Part shown: positions 1-12,055 of the stretch, piece after piece
How positions within the stretch are numbered: position 1 is the stretch's first letter
Layout of the letters: the number at the start of each line of letters is the position of its first letter
DNA from: Portulaca oleracea
Lineage: Eukaryota; Streptophyta; Magnoliopsida; Caryophyllales; Portulacaceae
Direction of reading: 5' to 3'
DNA length: 64,000 nt
NCBI GenBank assembly: GCA_029582165.1
Contig: CM055876.1
Location: forward strand, 11,424,501-11,488,500
Program-made: the position numbers and the translations under genes
Notes under the pieces: model-generated
Told to the model about the DNA's origin: nothing
The model's input: the letters and a program-made list of their open reading frames with translations, nothing else
The model's database searches: none

Positions 1-143
1 TAGTTGTTAAACCTTTACCAAAACCTAAAACCTGATTAGCTTAGCAATCGAGATAGAGATTAGTTTATTGTGCTGCTAATTGAGTCCCTGTGGGATCGAC
101 CTTGACGTGCTACTACGTACACCGTGCGCTTGCGGCCCTGTCA
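1..143 (+). repeat. Tail of an Athila-type LTR cut by the window edge
   Basis: The stretch ends in GTGCGCTTGCGGCCCTGTCA and contains GTCCCTGTGGGATCGACCTTG. Both are the reverse complement of the outer end of the Athila LTR at 5,136. It is therefore the 3' end of a related LTR in plus orientation. No primer-binding site follows, so it is a 3' LTR, a solo LTR or a fragment. The start lies outside the window. Confidence 0.7.
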
Positions 144-1942
144 CAAGACACATGTAAAGAGCTCGAAAATTACATATATAATAACTAATAACAAGGTAAG
201 TTCTTATTTAAATCACAAGACACTATTTTGAAACTTAGATTGAACATAAATAACACAACTCACAACTCACAATTCTCAAGTAGGAACCCATTCAAACTTC
301 AAAACCTTTGCAAAGCCATTCTAAATAAGAACATAACACTTTCAACATAGAAAGAATAACTTACGCATTTTAAAACAGGTATTAAAAATTATTCAAATTT
401 CCTTTTTACATCTTTCCATAACCATAATATATAACGGTTTCATATAATCCTTCCTTCTTTTCTTTGTACGAAAATATCAATACCATGGGCGTAGGGTGCT
501 TTCAGCACTCTCCAGTCGGGGTCGGTTTCCCCTTAAGACAGTTAGTTTAACTTCCCGGGAGTTCTAACGTCAATGGACTTTGGTTCCCCTTTATAGGTGG
601 TAACCCCTACTTTCCAATTAGTCCACATTACCTAGTGCAATACACCTAGCCCGAAAACCATTTCAAACTCGTAAATTGCACAATAGTTCCATACCATACA
701 CTTCTCATCCAAATAGCTTTCCAAATCGTATATAAATGTATATAAAGTAGAAGTATACCTTTCATTCAAATTAAAATAGCTCAACTGGCCAATTTTCCAA
801 CCTTTTTCCATTTAAGAATTCCAAAAGCTCGAATAACTCAAATAAGTTTTCTTTAATTACGCTAAATCTATTTAATAAGTATTAACGACTTGGAAACGCA
901 ATTGCTTTTCAACACACCCTAAAATATTCACTTGAAATCCTTTCTTTTGAATCAAAAATCATATAAATACCTTTCAATTAAACAAGCCCATAATAAACGA
1001 GATATAAGTATATACATAGAGACTTAAATTCACATATAACTCAACCTTATGCATAAAATCTCATTCTTCAAGCATATAACTCATCCATGACTCATATATG
1101 CATAACTTCCGCATAATCATCAAATCAACATCATTTTAAACATAATCCATCCATTCTAACATGGTACACACATATTCACATATATATAAGGTCACCTAGG
1201 CCGTAAATCAAATAATATCGACATATATTTCAACGGAAGTAATAAGTAAAACCATTAAACAACCCTCTATACAATTACTTATTCAACCCAAAACATTCTA
1301 ATTTCACAAATCAACCCAGGCTCCCTCCTCACATACACCGTCCCAAACAAACCTCGACGCTCAATGTTCAACCCAAATACTGACCAACTTCCAACTCGGT
1401 TCCATATATCCATCCAACCTTTGCAACACGATTAATAATTCCAGATATAAATTCAATATCCAAAATCTATAAACTAAACCTAAAACTTAATAGTTATTAA
1501 GAGAGGACAGAGATTACCCACTTTAATTCCCAATTTGCAACTTACAATTTCTATTTGGGCTAGAGTTGGCTGAGATGCATTAGAAGCACCCAAGGAACAG
1601 GACTCGGCCCGAAAAACCGTCCACAAACCTAGCTTGAATCTCCCAACCCATCCTCTGCCTCGCGCCAGGCCACCGTGGCCTCCACCCCTGCCGCCAGACC
1701 CTGCTGCCCGGGGTCCGTGGTCATCGCGCGGCTCTCCGGTACCCAACGAACACTGCCACCTCCTCTCACTCTATTTCTCGCTGGACCGCCAAAAAAAGGG
1801 GAGGAAGAAGTGACAAAACCGGCGATCGAACGACCACCTTCGTCACCGCCTCTGCTATCCCCCTCGCCACCATTTATCTCTCTGTCTTTCTCTCTCTTTG
1901 CGCAACTGCCGACGACAGGAAGCCAAGCGGCGCCGCTACCTC

Positions 1943-1990
<48 letters not shown>

Positions 1991-2187
1991 ATGTGTTTGT
2001 GCGTAGGTTTTGTTGAGCAACTAGAAAGGGCTTGGCCCTTGCTTCATTTTGCCGACAAAACACCAAAAATAAGAGGGAAGTTAATCCCCTTTTCCCTTAT
2101 CAATTTTATCTCACTTCAAATATTTGCTAATTCCCAATCTCCTTTTTCTTCCATAATCCTTTATTTGTGAAAATCCCTCATCAAAAA
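144..2187. other. Gene-free AT-rich stretch, probably old LTR-element DNA
   Basis: No convincing gene is seen. A GC-richer block at about 480-660 (GGGTGCTTTCAGCACTCTCC and following) looks like retroelement DNA but could not be assigned. Open frames near 1,480-2,170 are translations of a TC microsatellite and C-rich DNA. At about 3,480-3,489 the minus strand begins TGTAAGATCC, a start common to some plant Ty3/gypsy LTRs, so 144-3,489 may include an old minus-strand LTR into which the element at 2,188 inserted. That last point is inference. Confidence 0.4.
1947..1988. repeat. (TC)n microsatellite
   Basis: About 20 uninterrupted TC units. They create the spurious RERERE or SLSLSL reading frames on both strands. 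Confidence 0.95.
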
Positions 2188-3230
2188 GGGAATTTCTACC
2201 ATAGTTGAAAAATATTTTCAACTATGGTGGTTGAAATAGATAATAACTGTTCTATTGAAATGGGAAATCAGATCTTGTGATTTAACTTGATTCCCTCTCA
2301 CTCATCTAAAATAAAAAATAAAAAATTTGTTGTTGTATTTCCAATTATATACCCTCTCCTCCTTTGAAACATTGAAAAAAAATTCTTTCTTCCTTTTCAC
2401 TGGGATACGCATCCAGGTACATCTCCATTGCAAACCTCCTCTCTCCTCCCCGAACAGGTGTAAGAAGGTTTTTTGTTTGTCTTTTTTTTAAAAAAAATTT
2501 TCTGCACTCGCTAGATCTGTTAACATTGATATGTTGAAATCATAGACTTTGATTCACCCCATTGCATCATGTTGTCAATCCATTGATCCTTCATTGATTC
2601 TCTGTTTCCGAAAGTTTTCTTTCCATGAGTATCCACTAACATCTCCATTTTCAAACCTCATCTTCCTGAAAAGCTTTCCTCCTCATCATCATCCCATCAA
2701 CAGGAAGGAGAAAAAATTGATGGGATGATGATAAAGATGACGATGAAGAAGGCTTTTTAGGAAGATGACGTTTTTGGGAAGCTGTGAAGGAGTTGTTGAC
2801 AAGGAAGGAGAAGAGAGTATATAAATTAGAGATGAATACCTTCTGAAAGTAAATCTCCCCCCCCCCCTCTTCTTCCTGTTTTCATTAATTATGATTAAGA
2901 AAAAAAACAGAGGATTAACAGGGGTAGAAGAAGAGAGAAGCTGAAATTGGTAATTCAGCAGAACGAGGAGTTGATTTTTTTGTATTCCAATTGAAAGTGT
3001 GGGGTTAAATTGGTAATTTAACTTCACATAAGATATGTCCAACGACCTAAACCGTCTAAAAAGTGGAGAGGTAGAGGAGAGAGAATGAGTTGTAACAAAG
3101 GTAAAAATTGACCTGCTATGTAGGTTGTAGGTTATCAATTCAAGGGCTGAGATTTATCCCAAATTAATCAAGGGTATACAATTGTCAACTACCATAGTTG
3201 AAATTTTTTTCAACTATGGTAGAATTTTCA
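2188..3230. mobile_element. Mutator-like non-autonomous element with palindromic ends
   Basis: The element is flanked by the 9-bp direct repeat CATCAAAAA at 2,179-2,187 and 3,231-3,239, the duplication length typical of Mutator-like elements. The two ends are inverted repeats of about 45 bp, reading TTCTACCATAGTTGAAAA inward from each side. Each terminal repeat is itself a near-perfect hairpin: ACCATAGTTGAAA is followed at once by TTTCAACTATGGT. The inside has no coding gene. It contains a poly-C run near 2,858 and an open minus-strand frame (2,689-3,138) of low complexity that I do not consider a gene. The length is 1,043 bp. Confidence 0.75.
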
Positions 3231-3636
3231 CATCAAAAATGACAAAAATCTCCTACTTTCTCTTATTTCCTCCCTTTCCAAATCTATAACCCAATTACCA
3301 AATAATATATCAAATCCACCAATTAATAAGTCGGCTCCCCCAATAAAATTCTAATTCGAATAAATAAATATATATAAATATGATCACATAAAACAGAAAA
3401 TTAATTATTAATCCTGTAAATAAGTAACTAACCCTGATTAGACCCTTAATCGGGGTAATTACCCTTAATAAAACTCCTGGATCTTACACCTTAGGTCTCT
3501 TTAGAGGGTATAATGCCCTCATTGATCCCTATTATACCTATCAAGAGCACTCATCTAGGAAAATCAATTAAGTTTGTGCATTTATGTCATGGCTTTGCTG
3601 ATTATTCCAATGCATTTGATAAACTTTTGAGGGCAC

Positions 3637-3819
3637 TCACATTTGTTGACGCATGTTTGAGTTTGTGCTCTTATGACCACCCTTAGGAGAAGCAATCAAG
3701 ACTACATGATTTACTTCTATAGGCACTGAATGGTTCTGAGTTGTTGCCCCGTATCTTAAGCTATGACGGAGTGGCTTAAGCTCCATGGGTGGTTTTTTTT
3801 GTTCCAACCAAGATTTCAT
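3637..3819 (-). pseudogene. Possible Ty3/gypsy pol remnant
   Basis: The minus-strand frame contains PPMELKPLRHSLRY and then VPIEVN. This resembles the linker between protease and reverse transcriptase in Ty3/gypsy elements; the Athila element in this window has VELKPLPSSLRY at the matching place. The match covers only about 30 residues and nothing downstream is recognisable. It may be chance. Confidence 0.3.
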
Positions 3820-4380
3820 AGCTTGGGTATATTCAGTACTTGACCTAGTATGATCGTTTGACTCTTTTTTTGTTATTTTTTTGTGTTTATTTCTTATATA
3901 GTAGTGAATATCTAGGTTGTTTTTCTTTTTGGCGGTGCACCCAAATTGTTTTGGAGTGGATATTTGTTGTTAGAGCCGTACAGATCGTGTCGCCCTGCCC
4001 GATATAATTTTGTTTGTTTAATTAGTACTTGTGTGTGTTATTGCAGACATGTCACATGTGCATGTATCAAATTTGCCATTTTTTTTGACAACTTTTGCTA
4101 TCTTTCATTTATTTTTTAACTATACAAACTCTACGGAGTAAAGCACATTCTGGCAGGCAGTGTAGGAGCATCCCTCCTACACTTGTACCTTTATCTCAGA
4201 GCCAGTTTTCTAGTTCATAGATCATAGAGTTCTCATACCGGTTTCGTCAATTTTCATAAATTGACTGACAACTTCATTGCTTTTTTCATTTCATGCATGT
4301 TAAGTTCTTTAGATGTTACATAGATTTGTCTCAAATTTTTCTTTTAAAAAAAAATTTAACAGTGAAATACCAACCGCAAT

Positions 4381-4625
4381 AGGCTCAGGTATGTTCACCA
4401 TCTAAGAGTCCATGAGGATTCGTATCCAGTGTGCTCTCACAGAACCTCGTAGAGCCGATGGCAATGGGCTACCCGAGGTTGGACAGTGATTTAATCAAGC
4501 GATAGGCTCAGGTATGTTCACCATCTAAGAGTCCATGAGGATTCGTATCCAGTGTGCTCTCACAGAACCTCGTAGAGCCGATGGCAATGGGCTACCCGAG
4601 GTTGGACAGTGATTTAATCAAGCGA
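4381..4625. repeat. Two-copy tandem duplication, 123-bp period
   Basis: Positions 4,381-4,503 and 4,504-4,625 are essentially identical (both start AGGCTCAGGTATGTTCACC). R1 copy B near 23,500 has the unit once, so the duplication is private to copy A and recent. Confidence 0.95.
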
Positions 4626-5130
4626 CACTGCCATGGGATCCTCATGGATCCAATATTAGTGTGCTTGAGTTAAACCTTGTCTAGACCACCTGTAGCCCAA
4701 AACCATCCTGGAGTCGAGGCCCAAGTTTGCCATGTCTAGGGTCCCCATGGATTTCTGAAGGAGAGTTGGGTCAGCTCTGAGCACATTGAAAAATCACCAA
4801 AGGAAAAAGTGTTCGGGTTAAGAATCTAGATAAGTTGAAAGTTTCTTAGCAACATGAAGTAATTAATAGAAAAATATTATTTGTGCAAAAAATAATTAAA
4901 ATGAACCCTGAAAAGCATAAGAAACCCTACGTCGACTCGATACTTCATGGGGGACCTTACCCTCCGGGCTGCGGGCCCTACACTTAGACTTTCCATCATC
5001 TTGGTGAAGATCATCTTAGAGTCTCAAGTGGTGTTAGTGGGTCTCGATTCCTTTATACATCATTTGTGAGTCATAGTTTAATCTTCGTGAGTGTTCTTTA
5101 TATATTGATCATATCTCCTCGCATTTTGCT

Positions 5131-5135
5131 GCTTG
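5131..5135. repeat. Target-site duplication GCTTG, left of Athila
   Basis: GCTTG directly precedes the LTR start TGACAGGG and is repeated at 17,268-17,272 directly after the other LTR. Confidence 0.85.
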
Positions 5136-6025
5136 TGACAGGGTCGCAAGCGCACGGGTACTATTGTAGCAATGTCAAGGTCGATCCCACAGGGACTTGG
5201 TCTAGTAACTCAGTGAACTATCCCTCTACTTGATTGCTAAGCTAATCGGGTTGATGAATTTTTTTATGACTTCTAATGAACTAACTAGAACTAAAGTGGA
5301 CTAGAAAGGATTAACTCGAGGTAATTCGATGGATGAAGACTTCTAGGGTTTTACTCACCTAACAACAGGGTCTGAAAGCCAGATTAAAGTATGCACAAGA
5401 AAGTAACTCAAACGAATCAAGAATCGATAACCTCTAAATTCTATCGCCCTTTCGATGCTAAATAGAATTATCCTGACTAACCTAATCAACAACTTTCGTC
5501 TGCTTTTCAGGTTAAACAGAATTGAAGGTCTAAGTAAGGTCGGGTTATCTAATGATTCCCTAGTCTACTACTCCTTTTTCAACTTTCGTAGGCCTAGGTA
5601 GAAGGGTTGGTGGTCAAATTCCCCTAATTCACCTTTCGGTACTTCTTAGGTTAATTTCTAAATTACAAACATCCAAGGCCTTAAGAACATTCGTAAGCAA
5701 GAAAAACGCAACCTTCTATTGATTCAATTGAGAATTCAAGTACAAACTAAAACATTTCTAATCAAACTCGTTGTTTTCTGCTCGTTTCTTGCTGAAATTT
5801 TTACCACGGTCTTATCAACAGTAGTTGATGCCCGTGGTACCCTTGGCCTTACCAAATTTGCTCCAAAAATCACCTTTTTGGCCCTAAACCTGAAAATCAA
5901 TGCCAAAAATGCAAAGACCAAGTGTAAATAGAGAAATGGGAAAGATTAAACATCTTTTTAGCCAAAAATCACCATGATTATGCTTCTAGAATACCTAAAA
6001 ATATGTGCAAATAATGCACTTATCA
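5136..6025 (-). repeat. Athila 3' LTR (left copy)
   Basis: On the minus strand the LTR starts TGATAAGTGCATTATTTGCA and ends CCCTGTCA. It is 890 bp long. It matches the right LTR except for a deletion of about 430 bp near 5,770 and an extra stretch of about 70 bp near 5,550-5,625. Confidence 0.9.
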
Positions 6026-6067
6026 ACCCCTCCATGCTAAAACCTTGCTTGTCCCCAAGCAAGTATT
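6026..6067 (-). other. Polypurine tract and adjacent hairpin at 3' LTR
   Basis: On the minus strand a hairpin, CTTGCTTGGGGACAAGCAAG, is followed by GGTTTTAGCATGGAGGGGT and then directly by the 3' LTR. The purine run GGAGGGG against the LTR is the expected plus-strand primer site. A second copy of the same arrangement lies at 7,879-7,918. Confidence 0.75.
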
Positions 6068-7878
6068 AGACTCAAAATTAGGAGAAAAACGAACTCAAAA
6101 GAAGAAAAAGAAAAGAAAGACTCAAACATCCTATGTACAAGCCCCCTCAGGTAAGCATTAGCAGAACTCTCAAGCAACTTTGTCCAACCAAAACACAACC
6201 CTAAAGCGATTAAAACATTTTAGCACAAGATAGAGGGAGATTTTTTAAAAGGGTTTAGGGGAATCACACCATCAAGATCAAATTAGTCACCCTTCTGTCA
6301 CCGAATTAGCGAGAGAACACATGTATGAGTATGAAACTAAAACGGTTGAGAGCAATCCTCACTTTTGGGGATGTGGAAACACTCCCCTCATGTGTTTTCA
6401 AAATGAATTCGATGTTTGGTTCTCTCAATACTCTATCCTAGGAAACAATCTACCATATGCTTGATGATCATCTCAATTCTCTACTGCTATATGCAAAATG
6501 CAAATGACAATCAAGAGGTCTTTGAAAGGGTTGTAACGGGGCTAATGTAAGGGGTAAGGGACGGAAAATATTTGGATAAGTGGAGCTCGAAGCCAAGCTT
6601 GGAGTTATACTTTTCCAACCTCACTCAATGTCATTGAACTTTACTTGCCCATAAACAATCATAACATTCCCGAAACATTTATTAGAAACCGCCTCATTAC
6701 TAGACTCCTCACTTGCCATCACACTTGTGCTCTTTTTTTTCTTTTTTTTTTATTTTCTAATTGCTATTGAATTGTTCTCTCTCTTTTTTTTTCGAAGCAA
6801 GTGATTGGCAAGTGAAAATCATATACAAAATTAATTACAAAACTTGGCGGGTTTTGCTAACATAGCCACTACATTGATGCTACATAAGTGAGAAAAATCC
6901 CAACACTTCCTATTCATTACTTTCCCAACACAGTGTTTTGCGAATGTATTCATAATTAACCCCATCAACCACACTTAATATACTCCAAGCAATGGCTTAA
7001 GGTAGGAAGATATGTAACTGGCCAAGGCTTATAATTTCAGGTTATTCCAAGAAAACGGAGTAATCAAAGGCTAGAAGAAGGGTTAAAGGCGGAGAATTAC
7101 ATGAATAGGGTGGCTATTTGGTATTGTAGCTACAATAAGTGCGAATGAATGCCTCAATCATGTTGTCTATGCATGATGCAAAGTGCAGTTTCAAAGAGAT
7201 GAAAAGCAAGTTCTAGAGATCACAACCAAGGTTGAGTCACACATGGAAATATGAGACTAATGAAAATGATTAGTCATTTTGGCTTAGTGGTCTCACGGGT
7301 TTGTGCTCAACAACCAATCAAAGAACATAAACATACAAATGCTAAGCTCACATCAAAGGGTTAAGAAGGGCAATAAATCTTCACTATCAAGATTTAAACC
7401 CAAATCAAGATGTTTTCGAAATTTCTTTTCAAATCTTTGAATCACATACGGGCTACGCAAAGGCTAAACAAGGCTACAAGAAATACTAGCTGGCTTACAA
7501 TCATCACCGGAGGCTTACCTAACCTAATCCTAAGGCTATTATAATATTTTTTTCTTTTTGCTTGATTTTTCTAATTTTTTTTGGCTTTTCTTTATTTTTT
7601 TTTTCTATTTTTAACGAGATGAACTAAATACAATTAAACTAAATGCAAACTACATGCTTAAGTGGTTACCTATGAAGACGGACAAGAAAAATAAAAGAAA
7701 GAAAGGACACACCTAGACTAATGAAACACAACTATATGCTAAATGCTGTGCAAACTATATGCATGATGCAAAAATATGTACAAATGCATATACACAAGTC
7801 ATTCTCCCAAAAATTATCACCAATCATCGAAACATAGCAACCAAATTAACAAGACAACCAAGTCACATAAAACTAACC
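6068..7878. other. Athila non-coding spacer between third ORF and 3' LTR
   Basis: About 1.8 kb with long T runs (6,726-6,790 and 7,550-7,610) and no sustained reading frame on either strand. It separates two copies of the polypurine and hairpin module. Confidence 0.7.
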
Positions 7879-7918
7879 AACCCCTCCATGCTAGGACACA
7901 GCATTGTCCTCAATGCTA
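7879..7918 (-). other. Second polypurine-tract and hairpin module
   Basis: AACCCCTCCATGCTA at 7,879-7,893 is identical to 6,025-6,039. Both copies are followed on the plus strand by a short hairpin around a TCC core: AGCATTG-TCCT-CAATGCT here, CTTGCTTG-TCCC-CAAGCAAG at 6,044. It lies about 50 bp past the stop of the third ORF. Confidence 0.6.
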
Positions 7919-7967
7919 GAAAGAAGCAAAGAATCATAGGGGGGAAGGAAAAGTTAATGAGCAAACA

Positions 7968-9289
7968 TCACGCATCAGGAGGGGGCGGAGGGTAAGGGTA
8001 AGGGATCTGAGCTCCATGGCTCTCAAACCAACCACGCATCGCGGATAAACACTCGCTCATGCTAGTCAAATGTTGGTTTTGCGACGCAATCATGCCCCGA
8101 AGCTCAATATGCTCCGATCGGACATACTCCCTAAGGGAGGTTTGCTCGTCGCGGATCTCGCGAAGTGCAGTCGAAACGTCATCCATGTTGAAAGCGTGGG
8201 AGGAGGAAGGACCAGGTGAGTGAGGGGATTGGGGTTCGTCATGGTCGGACTCAGGATCATACGCGATAAGATCTAGGGGAACCGGGTCTCCATCCCCTCC
8301 CGGTAGGAAGGAGAAGTTGGCCTGGTTTTGGATAGTCGTTCGGGCCACATTGGGCAACTGCATGAGCTGCCGATTTGGGTACCTCCAGTAAATGTTACCA
8401 CCCCTAGAAACAATGAAGAGCATGGTGGTCAAAGCGCTATGGTCAAGCCTCTCAGACCCGGGAATCCTAAACTCCTCATTTGGCATGACTCCGAGAGATT
8501 TTGCAATCCTCGTGACAATCCCCCCGCAAGAGATCTTACCCTTTTTCCTATTAGCTATCTCTTGAAGATGTGTAATTAAGAAAGAGCGGGGTCCATCTGC
8601 CTACCCTCATACATTTTCTTCATGAAAAACAACTCCGCTACCCGAGGCATATTCATGCTATCATCCCTCGTGAAGAAGCTCGTCGCGAAGATGCGTTGAG
8701 CTAACCTAATCACGGGGTTTCTGATTTCGGTCGCCTTAGACCGACTAGAGTCGAAATGTTGCTCCCTGGTGATCATTTCCCAGAAAGAATCTGGGTCATA
8801 CCTAGGAGGCACACGACGCTCACTAACATCAAGGGGACGCGGGAGGTGGAAAATGCTATTAAAGGTACTCAAATTCAATTGATAGTCTTGGCCACGCAAA
8901 CGGAACCTAATGACCCCCTCTTGGCAATTACGCCCATTTTGAACCTCGGTGTATAGGGTACTCAAAAACTCCAAAGTCAAGTCCGAATAGGAAGGTTCTT
9001 TGATGTTTAGGTAATAGCCCATCCCCCCTCTAGCAAACAACCATTTAATGTCATCCAAAACATCCATGGATTGCAACAAGGCATCATCAACATAACGAGT
9101 AGCAACAAAACCACGGGATCTCAAACGCAAGTAATTAGCAGTTTGTATTGGGCTAGTGAACTGAAAAGGGATAGGGTCATTACCTTGCTCCATAGCAGCG
9201 CGGTTTGCGGCTCGTTGAGCACGAAGCTCCCTCGAATTTGGTTCGTTGGAGGACCCAGCAGCATCAGTTCTTCTCTTTTTGGGTGCCAT
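7968..9289 (-). pseudogene. Third ORF of Athila element (ATHILA ORF family), frameshifted
   Basis: The ORF starts at MAPKKRRTDAAG (9,289) and runs through a conserved block including RSRGFVATRYVDDALLQSMD, LEFLSTLY, IRFRLRGQDYQLNLSTF and PRVAELFFMKK. The C-terminal half (from about 8,486) has an acidic and proline-rich linker, then a predicted coiled coil (ALREIRDEQTSLREYV) and a PYPYPPPPP tail. This resembles the ATHILA ORF-1 family protein, which in these elements occupies the env-like position after pol. Its function is unknown. Two frame changes near 8,515-8,580 separate the halves, so no full product can be made. There is no convincing signal peptide or membrane anchor, so an envelope role is not supported. 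Confidence 0.75.
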
Positions 9290-10423
9290 GGCAACTTGAA
9301 GCTCTAACAATGGTGATTTTGGAAAAATGAGAGTGAAGGGTGAAGGTAAAATGGTGGTTATGGGTTAAATTGGTGGATGGGGTGGCTAATGTGAAAGGTG
9401 AAGGTGGAGTTGGTGGTGCGTGGGGTTCGAAGGTGGGTCGGATGTGGTGGCGCGAGGTAGGTGGTGCGTGGTGGTGAAGAGGAAAAAGGTTGAAGGAGTT
9501 AGGGTTTAGGGTTTGAAGGAAGAAGAAGGAGAGGAGGAATGAAGGAGAGAGATGGAGAAGGATGTGAGGGAGTTAGGGTTTAGGGTTTGGGTTGCGCCAG
9601 GTGAGAAAGAAGAAGAAGAAGAATGAAAGAAACAAGAGAAAAAGGGGGAAAAACAAACGAGCGAAATACTGCTTAGACCACCTGCCACGGTCCGTGGCTG
9701 CCACCACGGGCAGCCCGTGGTTGGCGCTGGTTAGCTTGTTTCACGCAGAAAAAATGTTTTTTTTTAGCAGATTTCCAACCACCACGGTCCGAGGTCAGAA
9801 CCTCGGGCAGACCGAGGTTAGCCCCGGAAAGCCAACTTTCCTCAACGAATGAAGTCCAGGCTACCACGGTCTAAGGTCAGAACCTCGGGCAGACTGAGGT
9901 TGGCCCTGGAACTTCAGTATGAAATGGTTTTGAAATGCCTTCCACACCCTCTTTTTTTTCTATCTTTTCACTTAGTTTTTCTCAATTCTTTTCTTGCAAA
10001 ACTCCCTCAAACTCCCATGTTTCTTCATTCTTTCTAACTCAAACATTTTTCACTCATTAAACCATCAAAACACCCTAGAAACCAACTCTTCCATGCTAAT
10101 TTCCTTGCTCAAACTCCACTCTTACACTCCCTCAAACTCACTCTCTTTTTTTTACTCACAAATACTCACTAAAATTCACACTTACAAAAGAGAAACACGG
10201 TTAAAACAAGAGAAAATCAAAGAAAAGAAGCAAAACGAGAATGATAAGAACTAAGGAAAATAAGAAAACTAGGAAAGGGAAAGAAAATGAAAAGTAAGAA
10301 AGATAAACTCCTATAAAAGACAAAAATAATGAAAAGGGATAAAAAAAAAGTAATTTAAAAGCTCGGGTTGCCTCCCAAGAAGCGCTAATTTAACGTCTTA
10401 AGCTAGACGATACATACCTCAAG
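9290..10423. other. Athila spacer between pol and third ORF, with palindromic modules
   Basis: No gene is seen. It contains GA-rich DNA (9,480-9,665) and three short inverted modules: CCACGGTCCGTGG-type at about 9,685-9,735, CCACGGTCCGAGG with CCTCGGGCAGACCGAGG at about 9,780-9,825, and a variant at about 9,861-9,910. Similar modules occur in the 5' LTR at 16,959-17,010. Confidence 0.65.
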
Positions 10424-12055
10424 TCATACGGGATTGGCGAGGACATAACATGCGGCCTTCTCCTCAATTTGGCATGTGATGTAAGGCTTAAGTCGCTGCC
10501 CGTTGACCTTGAATGTGCCGGTAGACTCACTCCAAACTTCCACAGCTCCATGAGGATATGCTTTCATAACTTGGAATGGCCCGGACCACCGGGATTTCAG
10601 CTTTCCGGGAAACAATCTCAATCTCGAGTTGAACAAAAGGACCATGTCGCCTTCTTTAAACCTCTTTAGCAAGATGAACTTGTCATGCCACTTCTTGGTC
10701 CTTTCCTTATATATCCTCGAACTCTCATAAGCTTACAACCTCAATTCCTCCAATTCTTGCAATTGAAGCATTCGCTTCTCACCGGTTGCCTTTGCATCAA
10801 AATTCAGAGTTCAGACAGCCCAAAATGCTCGATGTTCCAACTCCACGGGCAAATGACATGGCTTCCCATACACCAATCGGAATGGAGTGGTGCCAAGGGG
10901 AGTTTTGAACGCCGTGCGGTATGCCCACAAGGCATCGTCAAGCTTCAATGACCAATCCTTTCGAGATCGGTCAACCGTCTTCTCGAGAATGCTCTTCAAC
11001 TCCCTATTCGAAAGCTCTACTTGCCCGCTTGTTTGAGGATGGTAAGGTGTTGCCACCCTATGGAATACCCCGTACTTCTTCAGGAGAGTTTCTAGCGGCC
11101 GGTTACGAAAATGGGTGCCGTTATCGCTCAATAAGGCTCTAGGAGTGCCAAATCGAGCAAAAATGTTCTTCTTGAGGAATTTGATGACGACCCTTGAGTC
11201 GTTCGTCGGAGATGCAATCGCCTCCACCCATTTGGATACGTAATCCACAGCAACAAGGATGTAGAGGTTCTTGTGAGATGGAGAGAAAGGACCCATAAAG
11301 TCTATCCCCCACACGTCGAAGAGCTCAACCTCAAGAATTCCGCTTTGGGGCATCTCGTGCCTCTTGGAAATGTTACCCATCCATTGACAACGACTACATG
11401 CTAGCACATACTCCCTTGCATCCTTGGTGAGGGTCGGCCAATAGAAGCCGGCTTGCAAGACCTTGGAAGCGGTTTCATCGGGGCCGAAATGTCCACCATA
11501 GGTCGTGGAATGGCAATGATGTAGCACCCCTTGAACTTCTTCCTCTGGAATGCATCCCCGGTAAACCCCATCGGCACATAGCTTGAAAAGAAGTGGTTCT
11601 TCCCAAACAAAGCTCTTCACCTCGAATAGGAACCTCTTCTTTTGTTGATATGATAAGTCCGGTGGCAACACTCCACACACAAGATAATTGACGTAGTCGG
11701 TATACCATGGAATGAATGGGGTACACACGGCCATGAGCTTCTCTTTCGGAAAAGAATCATCAACAGGGAGCTTCTCCTTCGGAACATCCTCCAATCGAGA
11801 GAGATGATCGGCCACCACGTTTTGCAATTTGGGCTTGTCCCGAATTTCCAAATCAAACTCTTGGAGTAATAACACCCAGCGAATGAGCCGAGGTTTAGAG
11901 TCCAACTTCTTCATCAGGTGTCGAATGGTGGCATGATCGGTGAACACAATCACCTTGGAGTTGATCAAGTATGGTCGAAACTTCTCCAAGGCGAAAATGA
12001 CCGCCAAGAACTCCTTCTCCGTGGTGGCGTAGTTGACTTGAGCCTCATCCAGAGT
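10424..12055 (-). pseudogene. Athila pol, RNase H and integrase part
   Basis: In one minus-strand frame this carries RNase H ([35 protein letters not shown]), the integrase zinc-binding region ([11 protein letters not shown], then CSRCQ), the catalytic core with D (VWGIDFMG), D (LLSDNGTHF) and E (QVELSNREL), and an integrase C-terminal segment (LKSRWSGPFQV) at 10,424-10,672. The frame is broken by in-frame stops near 12,055, 10,811 and 10,733, with no frameshift between them. The domains are conserved enough for confident placement in the Athila lineage. The product would have processed and integrated element cDNA. Confidence 0.88.

Larger units (their letters stand above)
3970..5135. repeat. 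Dispersed repeat R1, copy A, left part
   Basis: This stretch is collinear with about 22,965-24,277 (R1 copy B). Shared landmarks are TGTGTGTTATTGC, GCAGTGTAGGAGCATCCC, GCAATGGGCTACCCGAGG and GACCTTACCCTCCGGGC (GACCGTACCCTCCGGGC in B). The Athila element interrupts the copy at 5,136, and it resumes at 17,268. No coding capacity or recognisable termini were found, so the family of R1 is unknown. Confidence 0.75.

Noticed and set aside
1629..2170. Several open frames on both strands around the TC repeat
   Set aside because: They are translations of a dinucleotide repeat and C-rich DNA, with no domain and no consistent codon use.
2689..3138. 149-codon minus-strand frame
   Set aside because: It has low-complexity Ser, Phe and Leu content and lies wholly inside the Mutator-like element; it has no motif.
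4504..4625. CRISPR-like or satellite array
   Set aside because: There are only two copies of one 123-bp unit, within a eukaryotic dispersed repeat.
5719..5931. Open frames in both LTRs of Athila
   Set aside because: They fall in LTR sequence, exist on both strands and match no protein.
7968..9289. Calling the third Athila ORF an envelope protein
   Set aside because: No signal peptide, cleavage site or membrane anchor is visible; only the position after pol is env-like.
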